Below are positions 6,169 to 9,655 of a stretch of 9,655 nt of DNA, in pieces. The stretch spans positions 1 to 9,655 of the forward strand of contig JAEOTW010000051.1 of NCBI GenBank assembly GCA_016839655.1. Direction: 5' to 3'. Position 1 is the first letter of the stretch. The number at the start of each line of letters is the position of its first letter. Below the pieces are notes generated by a model. That model made no database searches. It saw only the letters and a list, made by a program, of their open reading frames with translations, and had not been told where the DNA came from. Origin of the DNA: Promethearchaeota archaeon (lineage in GTDB: Archaea; Asgardarchaeota; Lokiarchaeia; Sigynarchaeales; SOKP01). Made by a program: the position numbers and the translations under genes.

Positions 6169-7140
6169 AATCTCGCAATTCTAAAAAATTCACCTTATTT
6201 AAAGCAACCAGTTAAATCTCAAGCTTCGAAAAAAGATCTTACACTTAAAGAACTATTTGAAAGAAATCGTTTATCACATAAGGAAGAAAAAATGGAAATT
6301 GTACTTTCCGGTCAATACCAAGAAGCTCTTGATTTAATGTATGAAGCAGATGCATCGAATTTGTATCCCATTCTAGTAGGACCACCAGGTATAGGTAAAA
6401 CAACATTATGTAGATATTATGCTCAATCAAGGGCTGAGATAACAGGAAATGATTCATTTGAATGGATAACTTTTGATGAGTCAACTAAACCAGCTCATTT
6501 AGTTGGCTCCTTTAATCCAGCAACAACAATTCAAAAAGGTTTCTCTTTTGAAGCATTTAATCCTGGACCTTTAATTAAGGCAATGTTAAATGGAGGATTG
6601 TTTCTTGCAAATGAAGTTAATAGAGCAACTGAATACACTCAAAACTCACTTTTAGAACCTCTCGAAGAAAAAACACTATCAATTCCTCATATAGGGCGTA
6701 TAAAAGCATCAAATGGATTTTTTTTTATAGGTGCAATGAACCCATCGGAATTAGTAGGGACTCACCGACTAGGTGAAGCCTTAAAGGATCGCTTTAATGT
6801 GTGGATTGAGCTTGATTACCCAGATAAAAAAACAGAAATGAAGATAATTGAGCATAACAATCCCTATTATAAAGTAGATGAGAGTACTCTTGAAAAAATT
6901 TATTTAATTATTAATAGGACTCGTACACATCACCAAGTCCAAACTCCAGCAAGTTTGAGAAGTGGAATCGCACTTGCACGCCTTACTGGTGTCGAACAAA
7001 AGAAATTAAAAAGAGAACCCAATAAAATCCTTGGTGAATTGGCTAGTAGGGTATTATTCGGAGCAATACAAACAAAACCTGGTGTTAAAGTAAATGATGT
7101 AATTAAGAGCATTATTTCTCAAGTAGTAGGTTCTGCATAG
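6031..7140 (+). CDS. MoxR-type AAA+ ATPase with Lys-rich N-terminal tail
   Basis: Predicted cytosolic AAA+ ATPase of 369 residues of the MoxR/AAA_5 type, the class that works with a VWA-domain partner (RavA/ViaA, CbbQ/CbbO, NorQ/NorD). Walker A is GPPGIGKTT (117-125, Lys123). Walker B is LFLANE (190-195), with Asn194 in place of the usual Asp before catalytic Glu195. Sensor 1 is Asn237 in AMNP, the arginine finger candidate is Arg254 in LKDRF, and sensor 2 is Arg310 in TPASLR. Residues 1 to about 46 form a disordered, basic Lys/Pro/Ala/Thr/Ser tail. Residues 47-105 link it to the AAA core and include a charged, probably helical part. The ATG at 6031 begins the basic tail; no hydrophobic leader exists. 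The VWA partner gene begins 22 bp downstream. ATPase class and partnership are well supported; the client is unknown. Confidence 0.92.
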   Translation: MAKKPSTSKTTTSKPASKKPAQKSTAVAKTPAKKSPQKKTTKKPVDNLAILKNSPYLKQPVKSQASKKDLTLKELFERNRLSHKEEKMEIVLSGQYQEALDLMYEADASNLYPILVGPPGIGKTTLCRYYAQSRAEITGNDSFEWITFDESTKPAHLVGSFNPATTIQKGFSFEAFNPGPLIKAMLNGGLFLANEVNRATEYTQNSLLEPLEEKTLSIPHIGRIKASNGFFFIGAMNPSELVGTHRLGEALKDRFNVWIELDYPDKKTEMKIIEHNNPYYKVDESTLEKIYLIINRTRTHHQVQTPASLRSGIALARLTGVEQKKLKREPNKILGELASRVLFGAIQTKPGVKVNDVIKSIISQVVGSA

Positions 7141-7162
7141 AATCTAATATAAAAAAAAAATT

Positions 7163-9655
7163 GTGAGGTTACAAATTATTAATCTTTTTCCGGAAGATCC
7201 TATTTGGTTCAGTCTTAAACTCATCACTACTTTAAGGAAACATGAGAAATGCATGTATAAACCCTCAATTAGGCAGGCAATTGCTATTTGTAAGCTTGTT
7301 TTGGCTAGATTTTTAAATAGAGGCACTTGTGAAGCGGAAGACTTCATAGAAATTGCTGCGGTTACAAGTCCTTTAGAAAATCAAGCTTTAGCTAAAATAC
7401 TTGCAAAAGAATTATTGAGCTTTTCAGAATCTTCTGAAAGAAACATCTCAGGTGACATAAATAGTACTGATTTTTTAGGATCGATGAAACCTAAGGATCT
7501 AATTGATGAGTTAGGAATCGATTTGGATGAAATGGATGAAATTTATGATGATTTAGAATTTTTACAAAACAATTTTAATGAGATAGAAAATTTAGATTTA
7601 GACGAGTTAATGGAATCTACTTTCGATAATTTTTTTGATAAATTTAAAGACCAACTCGAAGAAGACCCTTATAAAACTGCTTTAGATGTAATTGAGAAGA
7701 ATGCTATTGCTAATTTTGATAAATTTAAGGATTTAGATGCATTATTAGATTACGCAAAAAATCTTCTAAAACAAAAAATAGAACACTTAGAACCTGAAGA
7801 TATTGGTTTTGCTGAAAAATTGGATATACTTGATGAGATTATAAAGGATTCTAGTGTACCAAGAGAAAAAATTCTCTCGCAGTATGCAAAGAATCAAGCA
7901 TTAAAAAACAAATCTACTTCTAAAGCACAAAAACAAAGTATAGATAAAGGAGATTTAGATTTTAAGACTGCTTTAGAAGAAGTTTTTAATGATAATTTCT
8001 ATAACGCTCTTAATGTGGCTGAATTTGCTTTAAAAGGACAAATTTTAGATAGTAATAGTCAAAATACTATGAAAGATCTTTTTAAGAAGAGTTTAAGTCA
8101 ATCTAATAGAAATTTAAACGATTTATTTAATGGTACTAAAATTATTGGTTCAGATATGAATTTAGGAAAACAGGAATTAGATAAAATTGTTGACAACAGT
8201 CTGCAACTACCATTTAAGGATGCTTATCAAAGTGTTAAAAATTACGATCAATATTTTGGGGGTAATTTAAGTGAGAAGTATTTAGAAAAGATCAGGAGTG
8301 ATTTTGATAACTTTTCAAAAACATCAGATTCAACAGATATAAGAAATCATTTAATTAACAATCCTACAAAAACACCTTCATGGCGTAAGTTATTATCAGA
8401 TGTGATTGATAAAGAAATTCAATCAATTAAAAAAGATTTTAACCAGAATAATGTCTTAAATGCGCAAATGAAGAATTATGCAGATATTCTAATTGCGAAG
8501 AAAGATAATTGTACTGATTTTGTTTGTAGGTCTCAATTTAATAATAAAATTCAAGATGTTGTAAATCAATCCACAGAACTAGCAATTAGTAAAGAGAACT
8601 TAAGAAATATTGTGAAGGATTTTAATGAAATGGGATTTATGCCACAGTTGGATTCAATTAAAAAAGCAGGAAAAAGACTAAATATGACTGATGCTGAGAT
8701 TCTCAGTTTAATCGAAGCAGATTATAAATACTTCAAACAAATGGTTGAGGAAAGGAGTGCGAATTATCAAGGGTATAGAGATTACTTAAAGCAGTTAAAG
8801 CTTTCTCCTCAACAGGTTAATCAGGTTACAAGAGCAGCTTTAGGGGAAAATCCACCACAATCTACAAATATAGACGCGCTTAGTGCATTGAATGAGAGAT
8901 ATCTATCTCAAGTATTAAATACAGCTGACCAAATAGGAGATCAGGCACTAGATATGGCCTTTTCATCTTTAGGAGCGGGAAGTGGTCTAGATCTACTTGA
9001 ACAATGGTTTTTTTCACGACATAACATCTCTGCGAAAGTTAAAACAAGGTTAAAAGAGATAATTAAGCAAATCATGATTGATTTAGGGATTAGATCTGCT
9101 AATTCACTTATAGGTTCAGCTAATTCCGGTCCTATTGTAGAGAACATAGTTATCCCCTATACTCCTGGGGATGACTTCGAATTAATTGATTTAGAAGAAA
9201 CAGTAAGTAATCTTTTAGAGGGCGGGAAAACAGTGGAAACTATTACGAATGATGATTTTTTAGTATCTAAAACGACTCAGGGGCTACGTTGTTTAGTAAT
9301 GGAGTTAGATATTAGCGGAAGTATGACTGGGCAAAAACTTTCTCAAATGGCGCTCTGTACAACTATGTTAGTTTATGCTTTCAAACCAGAGGAATTAGCA
9401 CTCACATTTTTTGAATCTAATACACACAGAATAAAAGATTTGGATCAAGAAATCGAACTGGAAAAGGTTGTGGATGAATTACTAGATATATCAGCAAGAG
9501 GAGGAACATGCATTAATTCTGCTCTAACATGGGCAAACCATCAATTTGAGAAGAAAGCAAGATCAAAGCATAGATTAAATATACTTTTTACAGATGCTGA
9601 TGTATTTGACTTCAAGAATAGTATGAAAGAATTAAAAAAAATGAGTGAAAAAGAT
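7163..9655 (+). CDS. Large VWA-domain protein, partner of the MoxR-type ATPase (3' partial)
   Basis: A frame without stops runs from a GTG at 7163 to the last base (831 codons, unfinished). The N-terminal 85 or so residues form a helical domain (FPEDPIW near 9-15, SIRQAIAICKLVLARFL at about 35-51). Next come an acidic Asp/Glu-rich segment (about 113-172) and some 500 residues of predicted helices rich in Asn, Asp and Lys, matching no family I recognise. The VWA domain starts near residue 705. MIDAS residues are Asp716, Ser718, Ser720 (DISGS), Thr782 (GGT) and Asp811 (FTDAD), all intact, so it should bind a divalent metal. No membrane segment or signal peptide is seen. Spacing of 22 bp and the MoxR neighbour mark it as the VWA half of a MoxR/VWA pair. 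Its pre-VWA region, over 700 residues, is far longer than ViaA (whole protein about 480). The start codon is uncertain: GAGGT (7165-7169) would fit an ATT at 7175 or 7178 better than the GTG; ATG 7253 would cut into the N-domain. Confidence 0.88.
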   Translation, partial: MRLQIINLFPEDPIWFSLKLITTLRKHEKCMYKPSIRQAIAICKLVLARFLNRGTCEAEDFIEIAAVTSPLENQALAKILAKELLSFSESSERNISGDINSTDFLGSMKPKDLIDELGIDLDEMDEIYDDLEFLQNNFNEIENLDLDELMESTFDNFFDKFKDQLEEDPYKTALDVIEKNAIANFDKFKDLDALLDYAKNLLKQKIEHLEPEDIGFAEKLDILDEIIKDSSVPREKILSQYAKNQALKNKSTSKAQKQSIDKGDLDFKTALEEVFNDNFYNALNVAEFALKGQILDSNSQNTMKDLFKKSLSQSNRNLNDLFNGTKIIGSDMNLGKQELDKIVDNSLQLPFKDAYQSVKNYDQYFGGNLSEKYLEKIRSDFDNFSKTSDSTDIRNHLINNPTKTPSWRKLLSDVIDKEIQSIKKDFNQNNVLNAQMKNYADILIAKKDNCTDFVCRSQFNNKIQDVVNQSTELAISKENLRNIVKDFNEMGFMPQLDSIKKAGKRLNMTDAEILSLIEADYKYFKQMVEERSANYQGYRDYLKQLKLSPQQVNQVTRAALGENPPQSTNIDALSALNERYLSQVLNTADQIGDQALDMAFSSLGAGSGLDLLEQWFFSRHNISAKVKTRLKEIIKQIMIDLGIRSANSLIGSANSGPIVENIVIPYTPGDDFELIDLEETVSNLLEGGKTVETITNDDFLVSKTTQGLRCLVMELDISGSMTGQKLSQMALCTTMLVYAFKPEELALTFFESNTHRIKDLDQEIELEKVVDELLDISARGGTCINSALTWANHQFEKKARSKHRLNILFTDADVFDFKNSMKELKKMSEKD

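Noticed and set aside
7144..7347. Minus-strand 67-codon reading frame opposite the N-terminus of the VWA protein
   Set aside because: The plus-strand frame continues openly for 831 codons with a domain-like N-terminus, so the minus frame is a by-product.
8941..9147. Minus-strand 68-codon reading frame
   Set aside because: It is antisense to the VWA gene with no motif or separate promoter or terminator.
1..9655. CRISPR arrays, tRNA or rRNA genes, insertion sequences and long direct repeats
   Set aside because: No regularly spaced repeats, cloverleaf-like segments, transposase frames or terminal inverted repeats were seen; gaps between genes are all under about 120 bp.

Overview
The window is AT-rich (about 30% GC by eye). 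All supported genes are on the + strand and closely packed, with a longest intergenic gap of about 118 bp. Several traits point to an archaeon: TATA-like boxes upstream of leading genes, a bare poly-T terminator, few Shine-Dalgarno sites, and the gene content (HdrD-like iron-sulfur proteins, a UbiA-family prenyltransferase, an AmmeMemoRadiSam-type radical SAM protein, a MoxR/VWA pair). The AT bias and Lys-rich proteins would fit an Asgard/Lokiarchaeia-like genome, but that is inference; no rRNA or other taxonomic marker is present.

Layout. (1) 1-630: 3' part of a class I SAM methyltransferase, open to the left edge. (2) 707-1522: a UbiA-like integral membrane prenyltransferase with atypical Asp motifs. 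(3) 1636-4271: two overlapping paralogues of the HdrD/GlpC type, each with two [4Fe-4S] ferredoxin motifs and a C-terminal CCG cluster domain. The upstream copy keeps a recognisable N-terminal CCG half; the downstream copy has lost its cysteines. (4) 4284-4856: a histidine phosphatase. (5) 4869-5912: an AmmeMemoRadiSam-type radical SAM enzyme. A poly-T terminator at 5928-5937 probably ends this transcription unit. (6) 6031-9655: a new unit with its own TATA-like boxes, encoding a MoxR-type AAA+ ATPase with a Lys/Pro/Ala/Thr-rich N-terminal tail, followed after 22 bp by a very long protein whose C-terminal VWA domain is cut by the right edge.

How they may work together. Genes 3-5 are spaced -7, 12 and 12 bp and look co-transcribed. 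The methyltransferase and prenyltransferase sit just upstream on the same strand, which would suit a pathway that prenylates, methylates and redox-modifies a lipid or quinone-like compound, but no substrate can be read from the sequence. The MoxR/VWA pair is a separate module. By analogy with RavA/ViaA, CbbQ/CbbO and NorQ/NorD it is probably a chaperone or metal-insertion-like remodelling machine with an unknown client. Its basic ATPase tail, Asn in Walker B and roughly 700-residue pre-VWA region make it the most unusual part of the window.
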